A stretch of DNA of 64,000 nt from Endocalyx cinctus (Eukaryota; Ascomycota; Sordariomycetes; Amphisphaeriales; Apiosporaceae), in contig BCKC01000002.1 in NCBI GenBank assembly GCA_001600455.1, positions 1,936,171 to 2,000,170 of the forward strand, in the 5' to 3' direction. The notes beneath the pieces are model-generated. The model ran no database searches, had not been told where the DNA came from, and worked only from the letters and a program-made list of their open reading frames with translations. This document shows positions 21,606-32,790 of this stretch, one piece after another. Every line of letters starts with the position of its first letter. Positions within the stretch are counted from its first letter, which is position 1. The position numbers and the translations under genes are program-made.

Positions 21606-22622
21606 CTAGATTGTCTGACTGCGAGAAAGCAGTTCTGATACTCTCTCACTCATCCAGCTGTTGTCCTCCTTATTTAACCCGCCACCTCCCATGTGTCCCC
21701 AAATTGAGGGGATAACCTCCAGCACGGCGTCAGGGATCATTTTTTGTTCTTTTTCGTTGATTTCCCATCTGAAGTACTGGTCCGTTTTAGACGGCATTAA
21801 CAACACGCGTGCCTTAATCTTAGACAGAGCATCCTCGAGGGAAACTCCACCGCCGGAAACGAGGCGAGTCACGTCTCCTCTCTGCCACATTCCTAGCATC
21901 GACAACAAGTCATCCGGGTGCCAAACTAGCAAATTTTGACGTTGTGAAATATCCCAGTCTTCTAGAGTATCGTATCCCAAGGCATTATACATCTCCTGCT
22001 CAAACCATTCTGCGCTGCCCAGCCATGCCGAGTATGCTTTCGCAAATGCCCCTAAACCCATCTCCGGGACGGTCTTAGCAGTGAATCCTGAAGAAGACAA
22101 CCCTTGTTGGTAGTCAAGGGAGTTCATTAGCGCAGCTTTAGGACCTTCCAAAAATTGGTAATTGTGCCGACTGGTACGCGCCGACGAGCAGATGATGACA
22201 GCGGCTGACATGAACTCTGGGTACATCAGAGTCCAGTGATAGGTGCATTGTCCGCCCATGGAAAAGCCCATGATGATATCGACTGAACTCAGGCCAAGCC
22301 CCTCGGTCAGGAACGTATGCTGGGCATGGACGCAGTCCTGATAGTTTAGTGTTGTCCTGGGGAAGTTAGGCGTATTGGACGGGCTCGAAGACTCGCCGTT
22401 TCCGAGTAGGGCTATTACGATCACCCGATGATCTCGCAGGGCCCCGTCGGAAAGGTTCAGGGTAGTGTGGAGACGCCCCCGGAAACATGTGAACACCACG
22501 GCGGTTTTGGATGATGTAGGGTTTATATCGTAGTATGCTTGCCGCACCACGGGCAACTGAGTGCCGTCCTCGAACTTGAAGTTCGGGATGTCATAGTAAT
22601 GGATTTCCGGGGTGCTAACCAT
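21606..22622 (-). CDS. Alpha/beta hydrolase, homoserine acetyltransferase-like (MetX family)
   Basis: Single exon, 338 residues. The nucleophile elbow is GFSMGGQ within VDIIMGFSMGGQCTYHW. The acid lies in LMPSKTDQYFRWE and the catalytic His in IPSIWGHMGGGG, the usual MetX-fold order. Fungi carry many MetX-like proteins that are not methionine enzymes; true homoserine acetyltransferases have longer lids and a GGSMGGM elbow. This one is best read as a generic acyltransferase or esterase. It converges on the amidase with only 145 bp between stops and closes the accessory enzyme cluster. Confidence 0.87.
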   Translation of the reverse strand: MVSTPEIHYYDIPNFKFEDGTQLPVVRQAYYDINPTSSKTAVVFTCFRGRLHTTLNLSDGALRDHRVIVIALLGNGESSSPSNTPNFPRTTLNYQDCVHAQHTFLTEGLGLSSVDIIMGFSMGGQCTYHWTLMYPEFMSAAVIICSSARTSRHNYQFLEGPKAALMNSLDYQQGLSSSGFTAKTVPEMGLGAFAKAYSAWLGSAEWFEQEMYNALGYDTLEDWDISQRQNLLVWHPDDLLSMLGMWQRGDVTRLVSGGGVSLEDALSKIKARVLLMPSKTDQYFRWEINEKEQKMIPDAVLEVIPSIWGHMGGGGLNKEDNSWMSERVSELLSRSQTI

Positions 22623-23439
22623 TGTGTAGGCGTGAATACGTGCTAAGGAGTTCTTCGCATCAATTATTATTTATCCGAATTTCACAGTCTTTTGATATTA
22701 ATCCTTGATACGCAATGGACAGAATTGCTCATGGATGAGGAGGTGGCATGGATTCCTTCGGTAAATAAGACCGATCAAGGGCACTAATAAAGTGCCGGCA
22801 TATCGGAAGCTCCGAACATCTGATCTATGCAGTACGACCCAAACGGTAACTCTCGTTGTCTAGTGATGTCACCTCACATTAAGGTTGATGATAATCATAA
22901 ATATAACTGAAATATGCGTGAGCATAAAAACTAGAAGTTGGAGTTAAACATCAGCCGATGATTATTTACCTATTAGCGTACTGCAGTCACCAAACAAACC
23001 TGAAAGGTAGTGAGCGCTAGGCGGATGACGGGTACAGCAGCATACGGAGATGATATAGGGTGCTTATTCCATGCAATGGGAAATGTTCTACTTGTAACGA
23101 AATTATCTGGGGATTGCTTGTAACGATAATGGGCATAGTGGATTAGACTGAGAGCCATACATGTAGTTAAAAACATTTGTAGATATTACTCCTTATCTTG
23201 ATGCAACATTCTATTCCACGTAACCCTGCCACGGCTATTGGGATCCTTCAATTATGTAATGCTTTTTCTTCCTCGAGTTTACAATTCACAAGCGATGATA
23301 TATCTCTTCATAGGAAGACCTCAAAGTCTGCTCTTTATCTATCTAGTGCTGTGTTCACCGCAACGTATGCGCCATCAAACCTACAAGCTATTCGTTTATT
23401 CATTATTTCAGTGCTTCGGTCACTATATATCAAAGTTAG
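22623..23439. other. Intergenic, no gene seen
   Basis: 817 bp between the start of the MetX-like gene and the 3' end of the aspartic-protease-like gene. Overlapping open frames on the plus strand here run into the protease gene's 3' end and are not supported. Confidence 0.45.
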
Positions 23440-24933
23440 TCATTCTGCTCGAAAGATAATTTCGGAAAGAAACTTCATACATCTGATTTCCCGCTTATTT
23501 ACGTCAAAAACACTACCCAAAAAAAAAAAAAAAAGAATTAGCGAATGCATAATGGTATCTATTAAAAAGACATCAGACTCACGAATAGAACGCGTTTAGA
23601 AATGGCATCCCGAGTACAATACTAGTATTATAGAGAGGATCATCTTCTTCCCATAACTCTTCAGTAAACATTGCATCGAAATATCACACTGGTCTCTGTT
23701 TGTCGGATATCCTCATTGGGGCATAATCGTAAGGTGTCAACTTAAACTGATGCCCTCCGAGACCAAAAATAAAGTTTGGCAACTTATGACGAGCGAAACA
23801 GTCGAGTTCGCAGAATATATGTGATATTCCACAGTAGAGCGGGAGATGTTGAGTAATTGCATTGACCCAGGCACGTGGTAAACCCAAGTACCACTCGGTA
23901 GTTATCACTGCCCGTATCCCTTCCGGGAAATCTTGATGTAGAGGGTGGGAATGATTATCCCAAGTTAGGGACTCGGCGGCCACGGACCATGCGGTATTGT
24001 TTCCCACAACTGGAATTGACCAAAAATGACTCTTTTGATACTTAGGCTTGACTATAAAAGAATGAGCGTTAGTATAAGTTTTCCATACTGTGAGGCTTGA
24101 CTCTTTTTTTTTCTTTTATCGGAAATATTGAATGTAAGGGCCTACCCCTCGCCACATTAATCAAGAAGACCAAGAAGATCAAGTGAGGTAACGGAATGAT
24201 TCCCGCCTGTACTTACTTTCACCGAACCTCAGCTCCCCCAGTCGGTTACTCTGTCCCCTAGGAACATCTATGGTGAATATGTTGTCTTCAAGTAAGCCTT
24301 GGTCAACCATAGTCGACCACGGCGAAGGCAGTAACGTCGTATTCGGTGGTTTATTCCACGTTGGATTGAGACCAAGAACACCATCGTATCCGAACCAAAA
24401 GTTTAACCAATAAACAGAAATGGCATTGTCCACGTTAAGAAATGATTGGTTTGCAATGGTGACGCCACCTATGCGAAAGGTATCAAGCACAATCTGCCCG
24501 CTATAACGGACTCCATTGTGATAATAGTCATGAGGCTCTTGCGTGCCGGGTGAGAAAGTTGTCGACTTATTTGAATAATATAGCATCAGATAATTGTCGA
24601 TCATTCCACGCGTACGTATTTCGGCGCTTGGGGCAAACAAAGGACCGGAGGTCAAGTCGATAAGTAAACGTAAAGGCTGTGGGGGTGTTCCAAGAGCCGC
24701 CGGCACGATGATACCGATAGGCATAATTGGGTTATCCTAGCAGCATTTTTTGCACCCATCTATTAGGCGGTGCGTTAAAAATTTAAGATAAATGTACTTA
24801 CCCATACCTCGACAGCTTTTCCATCAGCGAGGACGGTTTGACTGTCATATTGCAACTGACTTTGGTGTACAGCAGCCACGAGCGTCGAAATAGAAATCGC
24901 CACGACAGATATGAAGTGAAATTTAAACTTCAT
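23440..24933 (-). pseudogene. Pepsin-like aspartic protease homologue with internal TGA and degenerate active sites
   Basis: Exons 24802-24933, 24217-24736, 23583-24051 and 23440-23512 (introns 65, 165 and 70 bp) total 398 codons in one frame, interrupted by a single TGA at 23684-23686 (codon 340). Downstream of it the frame still encodes a normal pepsin C-terminus: LGMPFLNAFYS, then after a clean intron VFDVNKREIR. Up to the TGA the product is 339 residues. Residues 1-21 are a signal peptide. The first active-site loop is LLIDLTSGPLF instead of DTGS, keeping Asp71 only. The second region reads AVITTEWYLGLP with no Asp-Thr-Gly. So both catalytic motifs are abnormal even apart from the stop. 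Introns covering the TGA were tested and either break frame or are too short. It could be a young pseudogene, a readthrough gene or a base-call error. Confidence 0.82.
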
Positions 24934-25394
24934 GCTGGCTCTGAAGGGGGGTCAAGCCAAAGGAAGCTTTGTAAACATGCTTGAAAGATAGAATGAGACC
25001 ATCATAATGTTGAGAAAAAGTAGTAAGAACGTATAACCATGCTTTTATCACCCTATCGTTTCCTTCCAAGTTAAAACCCGATTTTAGGATTAGGGAATAG
25101 CAATAGTCAAGTCTTCTTCATATAGGGGCATCGAGTTATGTTGTTATATGCACGATGTCTCTTGGCATCTTACATGAGGGATCAGAAAAGTTTTCAATCA
25201 TAAAGGACCATTCTGAATACACATGTTAGTTCAATGTTTAATTATAACTTTCTAATGTTGATCCCAAATAAGATAAACTGTAGATGTTGGTTTAAACCAA
25301 AATCTATATTTGGTGGCAGATGAAGGAAGAGCTGAAGAAGATCCCTGAGTAAAGCATAAGGGCTTGGCTTTAATTCACTGATAATGCCTATTAA
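24934..25394. other. Intergenic region
   Basis: 461 bp between the start of the protease-like gene and the SGNH remnant. The missing N-terminal half of the SGNH gene (its GDS block) was looked for here and is not present. Confidence 0.45.
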
Positions 25395-26425
25395 TCTGCG
25401 TCGGGCGGTTTATATATATATATCATATGTGGGATAATTAGGGGTTTCCGTTTGGCATATCGGCTGGGAAATAGCTGCCTCTTCTTCAACGATCCCGCTT
25501 GCGACGATAATCTCGCAGAATCGCGCCGATTGATCGATGACCCGCAAACGCGGGTCCGAATAAGGAACACCATAGAACGAGCCGGCGGTGCCTTTGACAG
25601 ACGCGAACCATGTAACGGCCCTGATGATAATAAGTGTTCTTATAATCCAACCAAGGAGATGGTGACTTTCGTCACAGGATATATTCAATTTTTCAACGAG
25701 GTGACGGAAAAGTGCAACCGCTTTGGATTTGGCAGGCCCCTTGATCTCGAATTCCGTATACTCCTGAACCAGGTGGTAAAGGACCTGAATTCCATTATTA
25801 GGTCACTGAGGAGCTCCACTACTTACTTTGGCAATGGAGGAAACCCGAATATATGGCCCATTCCTAGGCGTCGTCGGTTCATGGTATGTTACATACTGAA
25901 TTAGTCACATGGCTGTCAGCCTCGTGATGAAGTTTTTGCTAGTTCAATATATATATATATATATATTTTTAGTATATTGATACCGATTCTGTCTTCGAAA
26001 CTCACCGTTTTTGCGAGCCCGGAAACACCGGAGACTACAAGAACTGGCTAATATCCTGGTTCTCCCAGTTTATGGGGCCTGATATGCAACCCGGCAAAGA
26101 TAGAGACGACGGGGACGACGGAGAGCTGGCTATTGACGCACAGGAATTTGCCGACACGTGTGATCCAAATGCGGCAGGGGAAATTGGCGATAACTGTCGC
26201 TTAACACAGTTCATTGCACAGGCAGACAGGTGGGGATATCGACGGATCAAGAGCTTTCACCTAATTGATCTGAGCCTAAGGGAGCTAAAGAGCCTGAAAA
26301 TTAGGGTGAACATTGCCCAAGTGGGCCTGTCGGGTCGGCCGACATGGCGCTGCTCATCCACTAAGCAGCTGCAGCGGATAACGGCCAAAGGCATACGCAG
26401 AGGGAGAATGGGGTTGATAATTTAA
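25395..26425 (+). pseudogene. 5'-truncated SGNH/GDSL hydrolase remnant
   Basis: Two open segments, 25395-25883 and 25973-26425, joined by an 89 bp GT-AG intron that includes an AT repeat. The first segment has no ATG start; its frame is open back to a stop at 25392-25394. It resembles the second half of fungal secreted SGNH hydrolases: MVTFVTGYIQFFNEVTEKC, then VKDLNSIIRSL, then after the splice YIDTDSVFETHRFCEPGN. In intact members the N-terminal half carries the GDS nucleophile and the end carries FHP-x-GH. Here the N-terminal half is absent and the end reads KSFHLIDLSLRELK, lacking the terminal Gly-His. Loss of both catalytic blocks argues for a dead gene. The family call rests on motif memory and is moderately sure. 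Confidence 0.65.
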
Positions 26426-26565
26426 GGAATAGAAACGGATGGTAGTTGACGGTACTCATGATCTTGCTTTCGGCCATATTCATCACACTTGAAGCACACT
26501 CCAACCCTCTCAACCAAGAAGAACCAAAGTTCACTCGTCTCTCTTTAAATTTGCACAATTAGAAG

Positions 26566-27021
26566 ATGTCTCCCAACGGCACAGCTTTCGTCTACAACCC
26601 GGACGCGCCAGAGCCGGCTACGAGATACGCGCACGCGCGCGTGGCGCCGGCATCGGCGCACCGGACCATCTACGTGTCGGGGATCGCCTGCGTGCAACCG
26701 GACGGGAGCTACGCGGGCGTGACCGAGAAGGCGGACGGCACGTACGAGCTCGACGTGCGGGCGCAGACGGCGGCCGTGCTCGCCAGGATCGACGACATCA
26801 TCAAGCAAGCGAGCGGCGGGAAGGGCGGGATCGAGAACGCGATCGACTCCGTCGTCTACCTGACCGACATGAAGAAGGACTACGCCGGTATGAACGACGA
26901 GTGGAACAAGGTCTTCAAGACCCGCGCCACGGCGCCCGCGAGAGCCACTATCGGCGTGAAGGACTTGCCAGATCCGAGGTTCATCGTCGAGATTAAGATC
27001 ACTGCCGTTGTCGAGATGTGA
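26566..27021 (+). CDS. RidA/YjgF family protein (enamine/imine deaminase-like)
   Basis: Single exon, 151 residues. RidA proteins form trimers that hydrolyse reactive enamine/imine intermediates; some relatives are 2-aminomuconate deaminases. The core IYVSGIACVQPDGS is followed by the helix AAVLARIDDIIKQA. The signature PARATIGVKDLPDPRFIVEI supplies the conserved Arg and Glu that bind the substrate carboxylate. It lies 140 bp after the SGNH remnant, in GC-rich coding sequence that contrasts with its AT-rich surroundings. It appears intact although the flanking genes are broken. A partner enzyme is not evident. Confidence 0.88.
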   Translation: MSPNGTAFVYNPDAPEPATRYAHARVAPASAHRTIYVSGIACVQPDGSYAGVTEKADGTYELDVRAQTAAVLARIDDIIKQASGGKGGIENAIDSVVYLTDMKKDYAGMNDEWNKVFKTRATAPARATIGVKDLPDPRFIVEIKITAVVEM

Positions 27022-27848
27022 AGACAAAGCGGGTATCAAGAAAAAAAGCCTTGGGGATCAACGGTTCTTGTTAACACGAGTGGATTTGAGTAATTATCAT
27101 TTTTATTTTCAAAATATTTCATTTATACCAGATTTGGTATTCAATCCAAAGTCAGGGCTGTCAAGGGCCAATGGTGATGGTTGAATACTACAGCGGAAAG
27201 GATGAGTACGGAAGAGATAGCGAAATAAATTTAAGATACCAGATTTTAGGGACTAGGTAGCCAGCTTTATCACTAAGTGCTCTTGTAATAGGAGCCAGGG
27301 AGCCTAAGTATAGTAAGAAAGAGGCCTATGAGCTACCTTGATAAGCTAAACTATAGTACCCTGATTCCACTATATTTCACATACTATGTACAGTTCCCTT
27401 GTCAAGAAAATAATACTATGTACTCCGTATAAAATAGCTTTTTAACTGTGGCTTCTATACTCCGTACTCCGTGTTCCGGTCACTTGGGGCCAGCGACTTA
27501 ATTACCCCGGCATTGGCGATCTTACAGCTAGCCAGGGGTCAACATCATTTTCTAATTTTTGACCCCCTGGCCATCTGAAAACCTGGACGTGAGCTGACCC
27601 AGAAGCTCAGGCCTAAGGGATAGGAGGGCTTATTTATTATGTGAGTTCAAAGGATTATGCTTACTTACCTACCTACCTAATCAACTTCTTTTGCCCTCCT
27701 AACCTTCTTCTTCTTTGCTCGCTCCAAGTGCCCTATGATCCGAGTGCGCTTATCGCTAGAAAGCTCGACATACGTCTAGGTATCGCGGAAGTCCGTCCCC
27801 TTCACCGTCCATTAACTCCTAGATCCGCCAAGCGTACCCAGCAGAGCC
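27022..27848. other. Intergenic region with repeated TACTCCGTA motif
   Basis: 827 bp with no gene. TACTCCGTA occurs at 27421-27429 and 27458-27466, with a near copy immediately following the second. Direct repeats of TTACCTACCTACCTAA lie near 27663-27678. Confidence 0.5.
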
Positions 27849-29497
27849 ATGGCGTCCCAATCGAACAAGGGCAGCGACACCGTGGTGCTACGTAAGTTCG
27901 GAATCAAGTAAAGCATCTATTTTCTCATCCGTTGAGCTGGTATGGTGTCTTCCTCTAACCCGATGTCTTCAGTGAAATGTACCAATTGGCCATGTATCTA
28001 CTAGACCAATATCGCGGCACTATCGTCTCTTGTCGCTATGTAATCCCGCCAAAATTTACACCGCCAGAGTCGCGGTCTCAGCTGGAGGCTGCGGTCAAGC
28101 TTGCCCTTGTCGACACCCTGCTCAAGCATCCAATGCTTCAGGTCGCCGTGATAAATGTCACTACCAAGAATCCCTCGTAGATCCAGGTCCAGAGTCTAGA
28201 CTTGACCCAGCATATAGAATGGATCTTTCTCGAAGCCCATACGGACTTTGAGCAGGCCGTACAGGACACGTTTCGCGTCCAGCTCGACCAACGCTTCCCA
28301 GACCTTACCATCAAGCAGCCCGGCTGGAAGATGACGATCATCCGCCAAGGCGATACTCCCACCATGGAAGTGATGCTCACATGGAATCACCCACAGTTCG
28401 ATGCAGCGGGTGCCCGCGTGCTCCATGAAGACTTCCTTGGCATGCTCAATCACTCGTATGAAAGCAATGTAGCCGAGCGGCCAGGCTTGGATGGTGATAT
28501 CTTAACCCTGCCAAAGACCCTCTATCCACTTCCTGTGCCCATTGAGAGCTTGGTGAGCCTCCCGGTGAGTGTCAAGCACCTCGCCAAGGCGCTTTGGGAG
28601 GATACTCGACCCCAATTCTTGAATCGGGACGTATCCTACGCAAATTGGTGCCCGATTCGGTCCTCTCCGTACAAAACTCAGTACCGGGCCTTTTTCTTGG
28701 ATAAGGTCACCCTTCAGGCGATCCTAACGCTTTGCCGACAGAACCAGACCACCATGACCGGCTTGCTGAACGGATTGGCCCTCATCGCCTTTTCATCACG
28801 TCTTGACAGCACCGCCGCCCCGGCATTTCAAAGTTCAACCGTCATGGACCACCGCCGAAATCTACCTCCGGCCCCACCAGACGCTCCTTGGGGTTCGTCT
28901 GATAGGGTCATAGCAAACTACGTAACCCAGCTGATACATAAATTTGACGTAGGGGAAGTGGCGCATATCCGTTCCATGATACCGCCTATTGAGATGACGG
29001 GTAAGGGGGAAGACCTTTCCGCCGAAATGATACGCGAGCTTTGGACCGTGGCGGCAAAAAACCGACAGGAAATAACACACAAGTTAGAGGCGCCGCTGCA
29101 GAACGATGTCATCGGCTTGTTCAAGTACGTCACGGACTGGAAGGGGACGATGAAGGCCATGGCCAAGAAGGCGCGCCAGTTTACATGGCTGGTTACTAAC
29201 ATAGGCGTGCTGAACGGCGGTGGCGGCGACGACAACACCAACCGCGGCAGCGAAGCCAAGCCCAACGTAGACACCAGTGAGGCCAGTCAAAAGGGGGAGT
29301 GGTCGATCCGTCGGGCGCAGTTCGGCCTCAGCGCCGAGACTCCGGCTGCCGCTATCGAGTTTGCCCCCGTCAGTGTCGCCGGTCAGGGTATGTGCGTTGG
29401 TGCTAATTGGCCCGACTGCGCCGTCGATGTAAAATTTGGAGAGCAGATCATAGCAGATCTGGAAAGATGGCTGATTCAGCTTGCAAGACAGCCATGA
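27849..29497 (+). pseudogene. Alcohol acetyltransferase-like gene with one in-frame TAG
   Basis: Exon 1 (27849-27907) and exon 2 (27973-29497) are joined by a 65 bp intron (GTAAAG donor, CTAAC branch). They give 528 codons ending at TGA 29495-29497, broken only by TAG at 28178-28180 (codon 89). The join reads VLRKFGINEMYQLAMYLLDQ and then RGTIVSCRY, the usual start of the fungal AATase family (condensation-like acyltransferase fold). After the TAG the frame continues without a break. It includes the HxxxD motif in WNHPQFDAAG and the downstream STVMDHRRNLPP and WLVTNIGVLNGG motifs. The stop falls just before IQVQSLDLTQHIEW, where relatives I recall have a hydrophobic residue. A 39 bp intron 28142-28180 would remove it in frame but is shorter than normal fungal introns and would delete conserved sequence. 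Confidence 0.82.
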
Positions 29498-30143
29498 GGT
29501 GGATGGGCATGCCTGTCAGTCTGGCTACTGTGCGAAGTATTGCTTGTACAAGCACTTCGAAACAACATACTCACTAGGTGCCAACGGGCACCATGATTGA
29601 AATCCTGCACTTCTTGATCCTTCACGTGTAATGGTGTAAGCGGATTGGATTTTATCCTTTTATGGACCGTACGGAACCCCCGACAGCGACCCGATAAATA
29701 GCACAGTGTATATTATACTGTATTTATTTTATTAGATTAGTTGAAAGATAAGGACTTACGCTCTGTGGCCTTCACTCTATAAATAATAACTCTTCTCACT
29801 GTCATGATAGTCTTTCTGCATCCCTTGAACATCAAAAATCTGTCATTGAGACAATAAGCAGGTTTAATATCTAGGTTTTAACCTACATGTAAGGTAAAGG
29901 AAGTTTGAGTGGGAAAATGCGTGGTAGCGGTGCGCTATCGGGCCCTCGCCGAGGATACCGGTCATCCATCCATAGCTGAGGAGCTAACCCTTGGAATCAA
30001 CCTAAACTTGACCTAGTCTTTTTGGACCTTATCTTCTAGTCATCCGTATTATGATCAATTCGACTTATCTGCCCTTTATTGTTGCGAGGCAGGTTACATT
30101 TTCGATTCATATCATCCCATATGTTTTGTGACTAGCCCGTTAA
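29498..30143. promoter_or_regulatory. Intergenic region upstream of Zn2Cys6 regulator
   Basis: 646 bp without a gene. It should carry the regulator promoter; no specific element is recognised. Confidence 0.4.
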
Positions 30144-32790
30144 ATGTCGGCGCTACCTATACCCCCCACTGCCCGGGCGCGGGCATCATGTACCCGCTGT
30201 CACCGGCGGAAGAAGCGATGTGATCGAGTTCTTCCCCGGTGTAAAAATTGCGAGACGGCTAGTGTAGCCTGTAGCTTCATGTCCAATGACGACCAGAACG
30301 CTACTTATCCGATCGCGTTAGTTATTGTCTTATTCTAGGAACCTCTTCGTGATTAATCAACATACTCAAGGGTATTACTTTTAGATTCATACGGGGCCTA
30401 GAAGGCAGAATACGGGACCTCGAGGGGAGGCTATCCGCTTCGGTCAACACCGCCTCTAGTAATCATACGATGTGCAACTCAGTTGCACAATCCACTCCGC
30501 CGGGTCTTGGTATGATAGGTGCGACGGAAATTACGAGAGACGCAAGTATGCCGGAAACATCATCTGGCATTGACTTCTCATCAATGCCTTCGGGAGCGGT
30601 GCCTAATTCCCAAAATCAGTTTTTGGATCGATCTCAAGATCAACATCAGCACCAGCGACCAGTTACAGCTTCTTCCGCCGTAGGAGTAGGAGGTCCGTCT
30701 CCCCACCCGCCTCACGGCACCCCATCACATACGCAGGCCGCTCCTCCAGTACATGCCTACTCCCACGGGACGCCCAGGTCTTTTGCCGAGCAACTTAAGG
30801 TCATATCGCTCGAGGCGACAGCGGAACGACATTTGGGCTCCTCGTCCGGTTTATCGTTTGCGCGCCTTACGCAGATAGTTCTGAGGCGGCTGACGCCCGA
30901 TAAGTCTGAATTCGTATTCGGCACCGAAGGAGAGGAGGAGGAGGAATCTCTAGGCCAGTACCCGCCCTCGGGTCAACAGCCGGGTAATCTTGACCCTCAA
31001 TCACAAGCCGAAAAAAGCGGCTTAAACGTGGGGATGGGGGCCGGCATGGACATGAACATGAACATGAACATGAACATGGACGTGGAAATGGGCCTCACCG
31101 ACCTCTCCTCGTCCTTCTTCGGCGACGCGCACTTTCCGCTAGGCTTAAACCTTCAAAGGCCGAGCTCATTTGCGCCGGCCTTATTCGGTGGCATATCGCT
31201 GCGGGATATCGTGGAGGAGGTGTCCGCGGACGCGCTAGAAAATCTCAGGCTTCCGGCTGATTCAAATCATGTTGATTCGTTGGTTGACTTCTACTTTGCC
31301 CATTCACACACGTTATATCCGATCGTGCGGCGGTCCGAGATCCTATCACTACTAAATGACGCTCGCAACGCAGAAGCAAGTGGCATTGTCACATCTTCTC
31401 CGCTCCATCTATTCAAAATATGGATGGTTCTCGCTATTGGTTCGACGGCGTATTGCTCCGTTACTTTGGAAGACGAGTCGGAGTCTATGTTGTATTATAA
31501 TAAGGCGATCACCTATCTCGAGGCTGCACTTGCGTACGGAGAAATGGTATGTACTGCCGATATACCAAGAATCTTGTGAGAGTACTTGTTCTCTAACTTT
31601 TCCAAAAAAACATATTTTATAGGCGACACTGGAAGTTCTCACACTCCAGGTATCATATTCATTTTTTAACCAGCTTGGCCCTAGTCAGTAATTCATCTAA
31701 GTCACCCCCGTATTAACCCGTTTTAACAATGGTTTGTGAACAGACACCTGGTTCTTAGTGGGAATGGCGGCTCGGATAGCAATCGGTATGGGTCTTCATG
31801 CATCGTCAACGTACGAGGGGCTCCCCGTGGACGAAGCCGAAAGGCGTAAACGGTTATTCTTCTCAATTTATATGATGGACCGGTAAGACTTAGGATGAAT
31901 AGTTTTCTTCAATTCAACCCTTAGCATTGTTACGTACTAACTATGTGAAGTGTTGTCTCCATAGCGCTCGGCAGGCCTTTTGCAGTACACGACGATGATA
32001 TAGACGTCTCGGTAAGCGTCTCTTCCCTGCTACTGCTATTAAAGACAACAAGAAGCTAATTTTGATATCTCAGCCCTTTGCTGACGTTGACGACGACGAT
32101 ATTACAACAACCGGCATTCGTCAACGTCAAAGCCTGCAACTTTCCTTGATGTCGGTACCTTTGCATATTTTGGCACTGCGTCGCATCGCCAGCAAGATCG
32201 CTTCAAGGGTGTACTCCCCGCGGTTACCGGCCACTCTCAGCACTTCAGAACGCGAAGAGACGGTGCACGGGCTGCACCAAGAACTGATCGCCTGGCGACG
32301 CAATAAGCCGTTTCCCCTACCTACCGGCTCGACCAGCTACGGCCGGGTGCCGCATCTAGACAGCAACTGGTACGACTTCAACTACTACACGCACGTAGCG
32401 ATGCTCTACCGGCCCTCCCCTCTCCTGCCGATGCCGTCGCAGTCGCGGGTCCGCTCGCTGCACGAGGCCACCTCGATGGCGCTGCGGACGGCGGCGAGCA
32501 TGCACCTGCAGCGGCGGCTCGCGTACAACTGGCTGAACCTCCTGGCCGTCTACACGGCGACGCTGTCGCTCATCTACAGCATCACGGCCCAGCCGGACAA
32601 CCTCGCGGCCGTGCTCAGGCAGACGCGCGGGTGCGACGACCTCGAGCACGCGATCGACCTGTTCGACACCCTGGCCGTCAAGTTTCGCGCCGCGAAGCGC
32701 GTCAGCCGCATGGTGAAGGATATCGTGCAGCGGTACAAGACGCTCTGCGGCGGCGGTGATCAGTCGTCGAGGGGTGCCGCTTGCGGGTGA
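30144..32790 (+). CDS. Zn2Cys6 fungal transcription factor
   Basis: Six exons (30144-30316, 30385-31546, 31623-31683, 31744-31882, 31951-32011, 32074-32790) with introns of 60-76 bp give 770 residues. The binuclear zinc cluster is Cys16-19-26-33-36-43 (CX2CX6CX6CX2CX6C, in SCTRCHRRKKRC), followed by a linker and the heptad-like FIRGLEGRIRDLEGRL, suiting dimerisation. A 250-residue low-complexity stretch follows, including four MN dipeptides (GMDMNMNMNMNMD). The fungal-specific regulatory domain contains DFYFAHSHTLYPIVRRSE, TWFLVGMAARIAIGMGLHA and RVVSIALGRPFAV. The intron between 31683 and 31744 was placed to rebuild GPNTWFLV. It is the only regulator in the window and could act on its neighbours, including the OPT transporter or the accessory cluster, but there is no binding-site evidence. 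Confidence 0.9.
31044..31078 (+). repeat. In-frame ATGAAC microsatellite in the regulator gene
   Basis: Near-perfect six-base units (ATGGAC followed by four ATGAAC, then ATGGAC) encode Met-Asp/Met-Asn dipeptides. Unit changes would keep frame, so repeat length may vary between strains. Confidence 0.75.

Noticed and set aside
9592..22622. Classical secondary-metabolite cluster
   Set aside because: No polyketide synthase, peptide synthetase, terpene cyclase or prenyltransferase is present; only accessory enzymes.
23198..23599. 133-codon plus-strand frame
   Set aside because: Runs antisense into the 3' exons of the aspartic-protease-like gene, ends in low-complexity lysines from an A-run, and has no domain.
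23622..23689. 68 bp intron hiding the TGA in the protease-like gene
   Set aside because: Splicing there shifts the frame and destroys the otherwise perfect LGMPFLNAFYS C-terminus.
28142..28180. 39 bp in-frame intron that would remove the TAG in the acetyltransferase gene
   Set aside because: Below the usual fungal intron minimum, weak donor (GTCGCC), no branch point, and it would delete family-conserved residues.
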